Origin: Isoptericola halotolerans
GTDB lineage: Bacteria; Actinomycetota; Actinomycetes; Actinomycetales; Cellulomonadaceae
Direction of reading: 5' to 3'
DNA length: 64,000 nucleotides
NCBI RefSeq assembly: GCF_013149785.1
Contig: NZ_JABEZU010000003.1
Coordinates: 372,001-436,000, forward strand
Each line of letters begins with the position of its first letter. Position 1 is the stretch's first letter. Below are positions 22,424 to 31,200 of this stretch, in pieces. The notes under the pieces were generated by a model. It worked only from the letters and a program-made list of their open reading frames with translations. It ran no database searches and had not been told where the DNA came from. The position numbers were made by a program, and so were the translations under genes.

Positions 22424-22452
22424 GGGGCGCCCGGCAGCACGTCGGGCGCCCC
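22424..22452. terminator. 10-bp GC hairpin after the capsid gene
   Basis: GGGGCGCCCG (22424-22433) and CGGGCGCCCC (22443-22452) with a 9-base loop. Placement after the most heavily expressed structural gene suits partial termination or mRNA stabilisation. There is no T run. Confidence 0.6.
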
Positions 22453-22474
22453 TCGCTCATCGAGAGGACGAGCC

Positions 22475-22699
22475 ATGGCTCTGAGCAAGAACCGCGCCGG
22501 TGCGCCGGCGACACGCGACTACGACGCCGACCGCAAGGCCGCCACCGAGCGACTGCTCGCCCGCGCCGAGCGTCAGGGCGACAGCGCGACCGCCGAGAAG
22601 GCTGCCGCCATGCTCGGCCGCAAGCCCAAGGGTCGCGGCCGCACCCCGGCCAAGGAGAACGCCGCCGAGCGCCAGGCACCCGAGACCGCCAAGGACTGA
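22475..22699 (+). CDS. small basic head-region protein
   Basis: 74 residues: MALSKNRAGAPATRDYDADRKAATERLLARAERQGDSATAEKAAAMLGRKPKG... with a basic tail. Between the capsid and MuF-like genes, where head-associated small proteins often lie. Family unrecognised. Confidence 0.6.
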   Translation: MALSKNRAGAPATRDYDADRKAATERLLARAERQGDSATAEKAAAMLGRKPKGRGRTPAKENAAERQAPETAKD

Positions 22700-22700
22700 C

Positions 22701-23375
22701 GTGGTCCGCGTCGACACCCACTACCCGCTGCTGCGGGCCCGGCGTGAGCGGGACGCCACAGCCGCTCTCGTGCCGGTGGTCGACGCGATCACGGATGACC
22801 TGGCCGCCCGCCTGTCGACCGGGGCGAGGATCACCGTCCCGGCCGCCCTGCGCCGAGACCTGCGCGACGTCATCCACGCCGAGCTGACGACCACCGCGGA
22901 CGAGGCCGGCCAGCGCGTCGCCCTGGCTCTCGGTGACGAGCGGGCCCGCAAGTGGGACCCCGAGGTGATGCAACCGTGGCTGCGCAAGACGGCCGCGAGC
23001 ATCGCCGACGGCGAAACGGAGTACTGGGCACGGCTCGTGCGCTACTTCGCCGAGAACCCCGACGAGGCGACCGACGCGGCGATGGACGCACTGGTCGTGC
23101 GCATCTCCAAGCAGGCGCCTGCCCTGGCTGGTGACATGGTCACGGCCTCGATCAGCTTCGCTGCGCAGGATGCCGGCGAGGCCAACGACGCCGAGTTCAA
23201 GGTCTGGCGCGTCAACTCGACGAACCCGCGCGAGTCGCACGCCGCACTGTCCGGCGAGACCGTGCCCATGCGGGAGTCGTTCTCCAACGGGCTGCGCCAG
23301 CCCGGCGCCCGCGGCCCTGCCGAGGAAACGGCCAACTGTCGCTGCTCGATCGACATCGTCAAGGGGGACTCATGA
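22701..23375 (+). CDS. MuF-like head morphogenesis protein
   Basis: 224 residues from the GTG one base after the previous stop. The C-terminus RVNSTNPRESHAALSGETVPMRESFSNGLRQPG...EETANCRCSI is the recognised Mu-gpF-like motif: N-P-R-x-x-H-x-A-L-x-G and the NCRC end. The N-terminal part is helical. The family is a minor head protein, internal to the capsid and attached to the portal. Confidence 0.82.
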   Translation: MVRVDTHYPLLRARRERDATAALVPVVDAITDDLAARLSTGARITVPAALRRDLRDVIHAELTTTADEAGQRVALALGDERARKWDPEVMQPWLRKTAASIADGETEYWARLVRYFAENPDEATDAAMDALVVRISKQAPALAGDMVTASISFAAQDAGEANDAEFKVWRVNSTNPRESHAALSGETVPMRESFSNGLRQPGARGPAEETANCRCSIDIVKGDS

Positions 23376-23917
23376 CGAATGACATGGTCGGCCCTGAGGA
23401 CCTCGACGACCGACCCGGCGCCCCGTTCTCCGAGACCGAGGTCGACGCCGCCGTGGCCGCCATGCGCAAGACGGCAGGGTGGCACATCGCCCCCAAGCGC
23501 CCTAGCGAGACCGTCTACCTCGACGTGGGCATGCGGGAGCGGGTGCTGCGGCTGCCCACCCTCAAGCTCGACGAGATCGCCGACGTCCGCGACGCGACAG
23601 GCGACGACCCGGTCACGATCGAGCCGGGCGGGTACCGGGCCTCGCGCAGGACCGGGCTCGTGCGCCGCACTGGGGGCTACTGGCCGGCAGGGTACGAGGC
23701 GGTCGAGGTCGACATGACCCACGGCTACGACGAGACCCCGCCGGACCTTCTGCCGCTGATCGCGCAACTTGCCCTCACCGAGCGCCGCGACCGGTCCGTG
23801 CGCACCGTGTCGGTCGACGACGCGTCCACGACCTACGCGAACGCCACGACGGCGCTGGCGGGCATCGCTGGTCGGACTGGCGCCCTGGCGCCCTACGTGA
23901 TCCCGGTCGTGCGATGA
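23372..23917 (+). CDS. head-tail connector protein
   Basis: 181 residues: PFSETEVDAAVAAMRKTAGWHIAPKRPSETVYLDV and later DMTHGYDETPPDLLPLIAQLALTERR. The GWHIAP and HGYDETPPDLLPLIAQLA patterns are typical of adaptor proteins (gp6/HK97-like) that sit beneath the portal. Gene order supports it: MuF, adaptor, stopper, gp10-like, terminator. Confidence 0.8.
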   Translation: MTNDMVGPEDLDDRPGAPFSETEVDAAVAAMRKTAGWHIAPKRPSETVYLDVGMRERVLRLPTLKLDEIADVRDATGDDPVTIEPGGYRASRRTGLVRRTGGYWPAGYEAVEVDMTHGYDETPPDLLPLIAQLALTERRDRSVRTVSVDDASTTYANATTALAGIAGRTGALAPYVIPVVR

Positions 23918-24306
23918 GCATGCTCGACGCGATCGCTGCGGCCATCGGTCCGATGCGACGCCAGGCCGAGTCCCTCATGGTCGACCTCTGCACGGTTGGC
24001 CGCCCCGGCGAGCCGGTCATGGACCCCGAGACGGGCGTCGTGACCACGCCGGCGATCGAGGTCTACACCGGCCCCTGCAAGATCCAGACCTACGCCCCAC
24101 ACGAGCAGACCCCGGAGGCCGGCTCGTCCTCGCCGACGGTGCAGCGGTACTCGATCCATCTACCCGTCACCGCGGGCCCGGTGCACGTAGGTGACGTCGT
24201 CTCGGTCGGCTCCCGCCGCTTCCGCATCACCGCCCCGTTCGACAAGACGTGGATGACCGCGCAGCGGCACTACGTCGACGAGCTCACGACCGTCGAGGAG
24301 GCGTGA
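23914..24306 (+). CDS. DUF6093-like head-tail stopper
   Basis: 130 residues: RQAESLMVDLCTVGRPGEPVMDPETGVVTTP, YTGPCKIQTYAPHEQTPEAG, PVHVGDVVSVGSRRFRITAPFDKTWMTAQRHYVDEL. The order of strands, VHVGD and the P-E-A-G motif fit the actinophage DUF6093 family in the stopper position. Confidence 0.75.
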   Translation: MSMLDAIAAAIGPMRRQAESLMVDLCTVGRPGEPVMDPETGVVTTPAIEVYTGPCKIQTYAPHEQTPEAGSSSPTVQRYSIHLPVTAGPVHVGDVVSVGSRRFRITAPFDKTWMTAQRHYVDELTTVEEA

Positions 24307-24701
24307 TGACCGGCATCTCGTTCGACACCTCCGAGCTGCGCACCCTCTCGGCAGACCTGGCCGCGGCGCCCGAGAGTGCCGCCAAGAAGGTCCCCGCGAT
24401 CCTGGGGCGAGGCGCGAAGAACATCCGCGACCAGATGCGCTCCGAGGCCGAGAAGAGCCGCCGGTACTTCAAGCTCGGCTACACGATCGACTACGAGAAG
24501 GTCCGCGAGGAGGGCACGTCGTTCTCCACGGAGATCGGCCCGAACCGCGCCCGCCACGAGCAGGCCAAGCTCGCGCACGTCGCGTACTTCGGTGGCGTGC
24601 ACGGCGGTGGCGGCACGCTGCCGGACCCGCAGGGCGCGCTGGACGCCGAGGCGCCGGAGGTCATGAAGTACCTGGCGCGCGAAGCGGCGGACGTCTTCTG
24701 A
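24306..24701 (+). CDS. HK97 gp10-like tail-completion protein
   Basis: 131 residues: MTGISFDTSELRTLSADLAAAPESAAKKVPAILGRGAKNIRDQMRSEAEKS..., ARHEQAKLAHVAYFGGVHGGGGTL. The helical start ending in a K-x-I-x-x-x-M segment and the E-F-G/YFGG centre are as in HK97 gp10 proteins. Shares TGATG with the preceding stop. Confidence 0.78.
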   Translation: MTGISFDTSELRTLSADLAAAPESAAKKVPAILGRGAKNIRDQMRSEAEKSRRYFKLGYTIDYEKVREEGTSFSTEIGPNRARHEQAKLAHVAYFGGVHGGGGTLPDPQGALDAEAPEVMKYLAREAADVF

Positions 24702-25120
24702 TGCTCGCGCACCTGCAGGCGCTGGAGGCGTCCCTGGCGACGCTGGGGCGCCCGGTGCACCGGATCTACGCGCCGGACGACGCGCTGGCCGACCTGCCGT
24801 ACCTCGTGCTCGAGGCGCCCGGCTGGGGCGGCGTGCTCGACATGCCGGTCTGTGGCACCTCGCATTCCCTGCACACGACCTTCCGCGTGAAGGCCGTCGG
24901 GGCGAACCCGGACTCCGTGCTGCTCACGCTGCGCCGGGTCCGGGCGCTGTGGTCGCCGGCTCACGAGTGGACCACGGTCCCAATGCCCGGGCGCCTACTG
25001 CAGGTCCACTACGAGCGATCCGAGGCCGTCTTCGTCGACCGCGACGTGACCATGCCGGCCTCGAACACCCATCCGGGCGTCGGCGTCGAGACGTACTCGC
25101 TCGACTCTCAGCCCGCCTGA
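24701..25120 (+). CDS. tail terminator protein
   Basis: 139 residues: LPYLVLEAPGWG, HTTFRVKAVGANPDSVLLTLRRVRALW, HPGVGVETYSLDSQPA. Size, position right before the tail tube gene and the beta-alpha-beta pattern fit the tail terminator that caps the tube. Confidence 0.7.
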   Translation: MLAHLQALEASLATLGRPVHRIYAPDDALADLPYLVLEAPGWGGVLDMPVCGTSHSLHTTFRVKAVGANPDSVLLTLRRVRALWSPAHEWTTVPMPGRLLQVHYERSEAVFVDRDVTMPASNTHPGVGVETYSLDSQPA

Positions 25121-25186
25121 CCCCTACCCACCCGACCCCGTCGCGCCAGCGTGCGGGGTTCTCGCCATGCCCCCAGGAGGCTCATC

Positions 25187-25381
25187 GTGCTCGTCGACGC
25201 CTACGACAACCGCACCGGCAAGAAGCTCCCGAACCGGGTGCCCGCCAAGGCCATCGGTCACCCGGTGGTCGGCCCGCACCTGTCCCGTACTCCGCGGTCG
25301 AAGGCCGCGGGCAAGAAGGCCGCGCCGTCGGCGCCGGCCAAGTCCACCGAGACCCCGGTCGCCGGGGAAGGAAAGGAGTGA
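25187..25381 (+). CDS. small lysine-rich tail-region protein
   Basis: 64 residues from a GTG seven bases after AGGAGG. VDAYDNRTGKKLPNRVPAKAIGHPVVGPHL, then an Ala/Lys/Pro-rich tail. A short protein of this kind precedes the tail tube gene in many actinophages; role unknown. Confidence 0.65.
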   Translation: MLVDAYDNRTGKKLPNRVPAKAIGHPVVGPHLSRTPRSKAAGKKAAPSAPAKSTETPVAGEGKE

Positions 25382-25384
25382 GCC

Positions 25385-25912
25385 ATGCTCACGCTCGCTG
25401 ACGGCCGTACCCGGGTCGACGTCACGCTGACCATGCCCGAGGGCTACGACGAGGGGGACTTCGCCGAGCCCCTGGAGCTCACGCTCACGGACCTCACGGC
25501 CCTGATCGACGCCACGTGCCAGATCAACAAGCCGGACTACCGGCTCTCTGCGTCCGCGTCGGACACGGTGCCGGACCAGCCACTGTGCCGGTCCGGGAAC
25601 GCGACGACGTTCGGCAACTCGAACTACGAGGGCACGGTCACGGTCCTGCGCGAGCTGGACGAGACCGGCCACGTCGACGCCGCCGAGGACACCCTCTTCA
25701 CCGCGATCGGCGAGAAGGGCGTGATGGCGTACTTCGTCGAGCGGATCGGGCCGAAGGCCACCGTCGCGCTCGCCGAGGGCGACGAGGGCTGGATCTACGA
25801 GGCCCTGACGGACGAGCCGCAGGAGCCCTCCGACCGCTCGGGCTACGTCAAGAACATCGTGCCGCTGGGCATCCAGTCCCGGCGCCGGTTCGCGATCGTC
25901 GCTGGCCCCTGA
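25385..25912 (+). CDS. major tail tube protein
   Basis: 175 residues. Beta-rich with DFAEPLELTLTDLTALIDATCQINKPDYRLSASASDTVPDQPLC, GNATTFGNSNYEGTVTVLRELD, EKGVMAYFVERIGPK. This is a common actinophage tail tube type, and it lies between the tail terminator and the chaperones. Confidence 0.82.
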   Translation: MLTLADGRTRVDVTLTMPEGYDEGDFAEPLELTLTDLTALIDATCQINKPDYRLSASASDTVPDQPLCRSGNATTFGNSNYEGTVTVLRELDETGHVDAAEDTLFTAIGEKGVMAYFVERIGPKATVALAEGDEGWIYEALTDEPQEPSDRSGYVKNIVPLGIQSRRRFAIVAGP

Positions 25913-25918
25913 CAGACC

Positions 25919-25955
25919 CCCGGCCCGCGCGTCTCACAGGTGCGCGCGGGCCGGG
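25919..25955. terminator. 13-bp hairpin after the tail tube gene
   Basis: CCCGGCCCGCGCG (25919-25931) and CGCGCGGGCCGGG (25943-25955) pair perfectly around 11 bases. It probably reduces transcription into the chaperone genes. Confidence 0.7.
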
Positions 25956-25963
25956 CACCACCC

Positions 25964-26006
25964 CTGACCTGTGACCTGACCTGTGGACCTGTGAGGAGAG
26001 ACCTGT
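25964..26006 (+). repeat. ACCTGTG short repeats upstream of the tail chaperone
   Basis: ACCTGTG occurs four times in about 40 bases before and around the GTG start. This may result from slippage; it surrounds the ribosome site GAGGAGAG. Confidence 0.5.
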
Positions 26007-26676
26007 GGACCAGACCAAGGACGCCGCCGGCGTCACCGAGGACTTCGACCTGCTGGCCTTCGTGGAGACCGGCACCATCGCGACCCGTGAGGTCGTGATC
26101 TACACCGACCACGAGGCCGCGCGCCGCTGCCAGGAGATCGAGGCCGCGCTCGACGCGCTCGACGACGACGGCCCCGACGACCGCAAGCAGGACGCGCCCC
26201 TGGGCGCCGAGTCCGACGAGACCCGCCGCGCCGAGCTCGAGGCGGAGGCCGAGCAGTGGCTCGAGCGGCTGCAGGCCTCCAAGATGACCTGGACCGTGCG
26301 GGCGCTGTCGAACGACGAGATCAAGGCCTCCTTCGACGTCGTCGCGGCGCCGAAGATGCCGGTCCCGCCGAAGGAGGGCGTGGCCCAGGCGATCAAGGAC
26401 CGGTGGCACGAGCGCGTCGAGGAGTACGGCCGCAAGAAGGCCGAGGCCGACGAGGACCGCAACCTCGTGCTGGTCGCCAACGCCGTCGTCGGGATTGAGA
26501 CGCCGGCGGGCTCCACCGGCTCCGTGACCGTCGAGCAGCTCAAGGCGCTGCGGTCCAAGCCGCACGGCCAGCAGTGGATCGACCGGCTGTACACCGCTGT
26601 GGACGCGGCGACCTCGGACGAGGTCGAGCCGCCGGTCCCTACGTCGCCCGGGCGCTCCACGAGCTCCCGGGGCTGA
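26005..26676 (+). CDS. tail assembly chaperone G
   Basis: 223 residues from a GTG after GAGGAGAG. VETGTIATREVVIYTDHEAARRCQEIEAALDALDDDG, WLERLQASKMTWTVRALSNDEIKASFDVVAAPKM, ATPAG-type region and QWIDRLYTAVDAATSDEVEPP fit actinophage chaperones. The short last part (PTSPGRSTSSRG) reads like frame-shadow sequence, as expected for a protein that continues into the -1 frame. It coats the tape measure during tail assembly. Confidence 0.82.
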   Translation: MDQTKDAAGVTEDFDLLAFVETGTIATREVVIYTDHEAARRCQEIEAALDALDDDGPDDRKQDAPLGAESDETRRAELEAEAEQWLERLQASKMTWTVRALSNDEIKASFDVVAAPKMPVPPKEGVAQAIKDRWHERVEEYGRKKAEADEDRNLVLVANAVVGIETPAGSTGSVTVEQLKALRSKPHGQQWIDRLYTAVDAATSDEVEPPVPTSPGRSTSSRG

Positions 26677-27008
26677 CCCACGCCCTCCGGGTCGCGCAGA
26701 AGTGGTCTGTGCGCCCGGAGGCCTACCTCGGCCTCGGCAAGCCGAACCGGCCGTGGACGAACCGTGACCGGGTGCTCGCTGGCGGGCTGGTCTACCTCGA
26801 GCAGTCCCTGAACGCGCACGGCATCCCGTCGTGGGTCGCTCAGGACCCGGACCGGATCTTCGACGTCGACGAGGTCGTGGACCATGCGGCGGCGCTCGTC
26901 GAGGATACGCAGGCCGAGTACGCGAGCAACCCGACCGCCGACACCCACGGCCTGCGCATCACCGTGCAGGACAAGGGGCCGCGGGGGTCTCAGTTGGCCG
27001 GGGAGTAG
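26574..27008 (+). CDS. tail assembly chaperone T (frameshift extension)
   Basis: Frame -1 to G. From about 26638 it reads GPYVARALHELPGLTHALRVAQKW, YLGLGKPNRPWTNRDRVLAGGLVYLEQSLNAHGIPSW. This is the usual chaperone extension, made only as a G-T fusion by ribosomal slippage. The N-terminal part before GPYV is a shadow of G. The slip must occur between about 26,600 and 26,670; no canonical X-XXY-YYZ heptamer is present there, though CCC-T at 26,637-26,640 allows slipping. Confidence 0.75.
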   Translation: MDRPAVHRCGRGDLGRGRAAGPYVARALHELPGLTHALRVAQKWSVRPEAYLGLGKPNRPWTNRDRVLAGGLVYLEQSLNAHGIPSWVAQDPDRIFDVDEVVDHAAALVEDTQAEYASNPTADTHGLRITVQDKGPRGSQLAGE

Positions 27009-27325
27009 AAGGTGATCTCCGGCTCTCCGGACTCCATGCTGCACTCCCAGTGCGCGTAGGGGCGCTCCTCGCCACCGACGATCTGGCCGATCGTGCCCTT
27101 GATGAAGTCGCCGTCGGTGAACGTCACCTCGGTGAAGCGGTTGTCGCCGCCGTAGGTGCTACTCGCAAGGCTCCGACACTGGCTTCCTGCGGACTCGCCG
27201 CCGCTGAACGACGAGATCGTGCACGAGGCGATCAGCAGCAGCACCAGCCCTGCCGGTACGGCACAGCCCCACAGAAGGCAGCCGTTGCCGCCCTTCTTGG
27301 CCCCCTCGGGCGCCTCCTCGGTCAC
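26990..27325 (-). CDS. reversed membrane-anchored protein, candidate moron
   Basis: 111 residues: a short cytoplasmic N-terminus (MTEEAPEGAKKGGNG), one membrane helix (CLLWGCAVPAGLVLLLIASC), then an outside domain with Cys residues (SQCRSLASSTYGGDNRFTEVTFTDGDFIKGTIGQIVGG, HWECSMESGEPEITFYSP). It ends tail to tail with chaperone T. It is reversed in the late operon, so it likely has its own promoter and is expressed in the lysogen. Confidence 0.65.
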   Translation of the reverse strand: MTEEAPEGAKKGGNGCLLWGCAVPAGLVLLLIASCTISSFSGGESAGSQCRSLASSTYGGDNRFTEVTFTDGDFIKGTIGQIVGGEERPYAHWECSMESGEPEITFYSPAN

Positions 27326-27558
27326 CAGCCCTGCTCCTTGACGTCGATGCAGCGCTCGCCCGTCTGCGGGGCGCGATCGAGCGGCCCAACGCCTTCGAAG
27401 GTGCAGTAGTAGCCGTCAGTGCGCCGATCCTGCTCGCGCGCTTCGTACACCTGGACGGCCGTGTAGATCGCTCCCACGACCACGAGGACGCCGAGGATCA
27501 CGAACATCGGCGCCGACCTCCACCACGGCGCATACGTCTTCGTCTCCTGGGCAGTCAT
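27322..27558 (-). CDS. reversed small membrane protein, first of two morons
   Basis: 78 residues: WWRSAPMFVILGVLVVVGAIYTAVQVYEAREQDRRTDGYYCTFEGVGPLDRAPQTGERCIDV. One membrane segment and a short outside part with two cysteines. Its stop overlaps the partner start by four bases, so the two are co-translated. A TATGAA-like element lies about 30 bases upstream. Confidence 0.65.
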   Translation of the reverse strand: MTAQETKTYAPWWRSAPMFVILGVLVVVGAIYTAVQVYEAREQDRRTDGYYCTFEGVGPLDRAPQTGERCIDVKEQGW

Positions 27559-27602
27559 CGACCCATCGTCTCAGAACTTCATACCGACCGGGGGGTGATC
27601 TC

Positions 27603-28268
27603 GTGGCTGATGAGCGCTCCTGCGGGATCGACGGATGCGACCGGGCCCTCCGGCCGGGAAGCGGCCGAGGCATGTGCGGGATGCACTACCAGCGTTGGCG
27701 GACTCACGGCGACCCGCTGTACGTCACCCCGCGAACCAAGGTGGTCGGCGTCGGCAAGTGCTCGATCGACGGGTGCTCGGGAGTCGTCCAGGCCCGCGGA
27801 TGGTGCACCAGGCACTGGACGCGATGGCATCGCCACGGTAGCCCTACGGCCCGAGCTCGTGGCGAGGTCGTCGACGGTCGGAAGGTGTGCCCGAGGTGCG
27901 GCGTCGATACCCCGGTGGTCGAGCTGCGAGGCCCGTACTGCCGAGAGTGCAGCAACCGTCGCGCGGCGGAGTGGAAGAGGAAGAACCCGCGCGACCGCGT
28001 GACGAAGTATCTCGACGCCCGCCGCGCCCGCGTGCTGGGCGCAGAGTTCGAGGTCTTCGACCGGGTCGAGATCTTCGAGCGAGACGGCTGGGTCTGCGGC
28101 ATCTGCGATGAGCCCGTGGATCGAGGCATCGCCTGGCCTGACCCGATGAGCCCGAGCCTGGATCGCGTCGTGCCGATCGCACGCGGGGGCTCCCACACGC
28201 GCGCCAACACCCAGTGCTCGCACCTCACCTGCAACACCGCCAAGGGTGCCCGAGAGGAGGTCGCCTGA
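27603..28268 (+). CDS. HNH endonuclease with N-terminal Cys-rich modules
   Basis: 221 residues from a GTG after GGGGGTGA. Three zinc-finger-like units: CGIDGCDRALRPGSGRGMCGMHYQRWRTHG, CSIDGCSGVVQARGWCTRHWTRWHRHG and CPRCGVDTP...YCRECSN. The HNH core follows (WVCGICDEPVDRGIAW, SLDRVVPIARGGSHTRANTQCSHLTCNTAKG). Probable homing nuclease; it and the reversed genes separate chaperones from tape measure. Overlaps the tape-measure start. Confidence 0.85.
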   Translation: MADERSCGIDGCDRALRPGSGRGMCGMHYQRWRTHGDPLYVTPRTKVVGVGKCSIDGCSGVVQARGWCTRHWTRWHRHGSPTARARGEVVDGRKVCPRCGVDTPVVELRGPYCRECSNRRAAEWKRKNPRDRVTKYLDARRARVLGAEFEVFDRVEIFERDGWVCGICDEPVDRGIAWPDPMSPSLDRVVPIARGGSHTRANTQCSHLTCNTAKGAREEVA

Positions 28269-31200
28269 TGGCCGATGACAGGACTGTCCGCGTCGTGATG
28301 CGGGCCGAGATCGGCCAGTACAAGCAGGCGATGGACCAGGCCGCGAAGGCGACCGAGAAGGTCGGCGAGTCGACGGAGAAGGTCTCGAGCTCGGCGCGCA
28401 AGGCGTCGGGTGTCATCGTCACCGTTGGCGAGTACGCCAACCGCAGTGGCAAGCAGACCGAGTCCGCCTTCCAGCGGATGGTGAAGTCGGCCGAGCAGAA
28501 CCGCCAGGCGTGGGACGCCACCGGCAAGGTGCTGCTGACGGTCGGCACTGCGACGGCAGCGCTCGGCGCGGCCGCGCTCAAGACGGGCATCGAGTACAAC
28601 CAGTTGCAGCAGACGACCCGCGCCGCGCTGACGACACTGCTGGGTTCGGCTTCGGCCGCCGCCGACCAGATGGACCGGCTCGACGACTTCGCGCGCAACA
28701 GCCCGTTCTCGAAGGCTGTCTTCATCCAAGCGCAGCAGCAGATGCTCGGCTTCGGTGTCGAGGCCGAGAAGGTCGTCCCGGCCCTGTCTGCGATTCAGGA
28801 CGCCGTCGCAGCCATGGGTGGCTCGAACGAACAGATCGCGGCCATCTCCGAGATCATGGCGCGGATCAACTCCGAGTCGCGCCTCAGCGGTGATGCGCTG
28901 CAGCGGCTGGGGTACTACGGCATCGACGCCGCGCAGCTCATCGGTGACCAGATGGGCAAGACGGCGTCCGAGATCCGCGACATGGCCAGCAAGCCGGGCG
29001 GCATTCCGGCCGCCCAGGTCTGGGACCCGCTCGTCAACGGCATGCAGGAGGAGTTCGCGGGCGCGGCCGACGGCGTGAAGGAGACCTTCGCGGGGGCCGT
29101 GGATCGAGTGAAGGCCGCGTGGCGCGACTTCGGCGCCGAGCTCGCCAAGCCCCTTGTCGACCCTGAAGGCGGCGGCGCGCTCGTCGACCTGCTCAACTGG
29201 GCCGCCGACATGATGCGAGCGTTCGAGCGCCTGCCTGAGCCGCTCCAGAACACCGCTACGGCGCTCGCTGTCATCACGGCCGCCGTCGGTGTCCTCGGGG
29301 GCGGGTTCGCCCTCCTGACGCCGCGGATCGTGGCAGCCAACGCCGCCCTGACCGACTTCGCGACGCGCGGCAAGGGTGCGGCGCTGGCCGTGAAGGGCGT
29401 CCGGGCGGCCGCCGTCGGGCTGCCCGCCGTGCTGGGCGCCGCCGCCGTGGCCTTCGGTATCTGGGCTACGAGTGCCGCTGAGGCGCGCGCAGAGACCGAG
29501 GCGTGGAAGGCGACCCTGGACGACGCCGGCAACACGACCGCCGACTCGATGACACGCCTCTCCGAGGTCCTGACGCAGGATCAGCGCGGCTGGCTCGACC
29601 GCCTGGCGGGCGCCGACTTCTACTCGATCAAGTCCGCCGCGGACGACCTCGGCCTCTCGGTGGAGCAGCTCGCGGGCTACATCCAGGGCGTCCCGGAGGA
29701 CATCGCCGCCGTTACCCGTGCTGCTGAGGAGTGGGACGCCAGCCAGAAGAACGTCAACGACACCGAGTTCTACAACCGCGGCCGGATTGTCACCGACATG
29801 CTCGACGAGCAGCGCAAGTCGCTCGGCCTGGGAGCCGAGGAGGCTCGCGCCGCCGGCAGTGCAGCGGACGACCTCGGCGCGGCTCAGGACGGCATGTCCG
29901 ACTCCGCCTACGACGCGACCGCAGCCATGGAAGAGCAGCAGAAGGCGCTCGAGGCGGCGGAGAAGGCGCTCGAGGACTGGCGCGACATGGTCGCGGGCGC
30001 GGACGCGTCCTTCATCGGCCTGACGGACGGCTTCCAGTCGGTCATCGACAAGAACCGCGAGATGGCCGAGGAGGCCGCCGTCGCGTCCGGCGACGCCGAG
30101 AAGTCGTGGGAGGACTTCTACGACGGCACGACCGTCAGCATGAAGGAGTGGATCGCCGAGCTGGAGGCGCAGGCCACGGCGCAGGCGAACTGGCGCGACA
30201 ACATCCTCAGCGTCACGCGTGACATCCGCGAGCAGATGCCAGCCGACATGGCGGCCGCCGCGCACGCGATGGTCGACGAGCTCATCGAGGCGGGCCCTGC
30301 GGGCGCCGCGGCGCTGCAGACCTTCGCCGACGCGAGCCCGAAGCAGCGTGAGCGCCTCGTCGAGGCGTGGCGCGGCACCGGCGGCGACATCGTCGAGGCT
30401 GTCGAGTCGGAGCGGAACCCGGTCATCCAGATCGAGGCTGACGGGTCGATCGCTGAGAGGGATCTCGGTCTCCTGCTGGACGAGATCAGCAAGGCCGAGG
30501 GCACCCTCTCAGTCGAGGGCGACACAATTCGGGCATCCGAGGCGGTGCGCTCGCTGACGGCCGAGGTCAACGAGGCCGAGGGCACGGTCACGATCTATGG
30601 CGCCGACGGCGAGGCCGTCGCGACGCTGCGTGACTACGTGGCCGACGTCGACGCGACCGACGGCACCGTGACGATCCTCGGCAAGGACGACAAGGGTCGG
30701 GCGACCGTCGTCAGCCTGACCGACTGGATCGACGACCAGGGCGCGTCGGTCAAGGTCGACGCGGACACGTCGAACGCGCTCAAGTCGCTGGAGCTCTTCC
30801 GCTCCGAGGTCACCAAGCCGATGACGACGACCGTCAACGGCAAGGTCGTCTTCGACTTCGCCGCCAACGGCAAGGCCAACGGATTCGGCGACGGCGAGGG
30901 CCACGGCTGGCCCGGGACCACTCCGCGCGGCGTGGGCCAGATGACACAGGCCGTCAAGAGCCTGGATCCGGGCGCGCAGATCACGTCGGGCTACCGGCCG
31001 GGCGCAGTCACGGCGACCGGCCGTCCGAGCTACCACGGAATGGGCCGAGCCGTCGATATCGTCTCGCCGAACATGGGGCGCACGTTCGACCTGCTGGCGC
31101 AGGCCTTCGGTTCGCAGGCGAAGGAGTTGTACTACACGCCGCGCGGCTTCATCCGCAACGGCCGACGGACCAACGACGTCGCGGACGTCACGCGCCGCAC

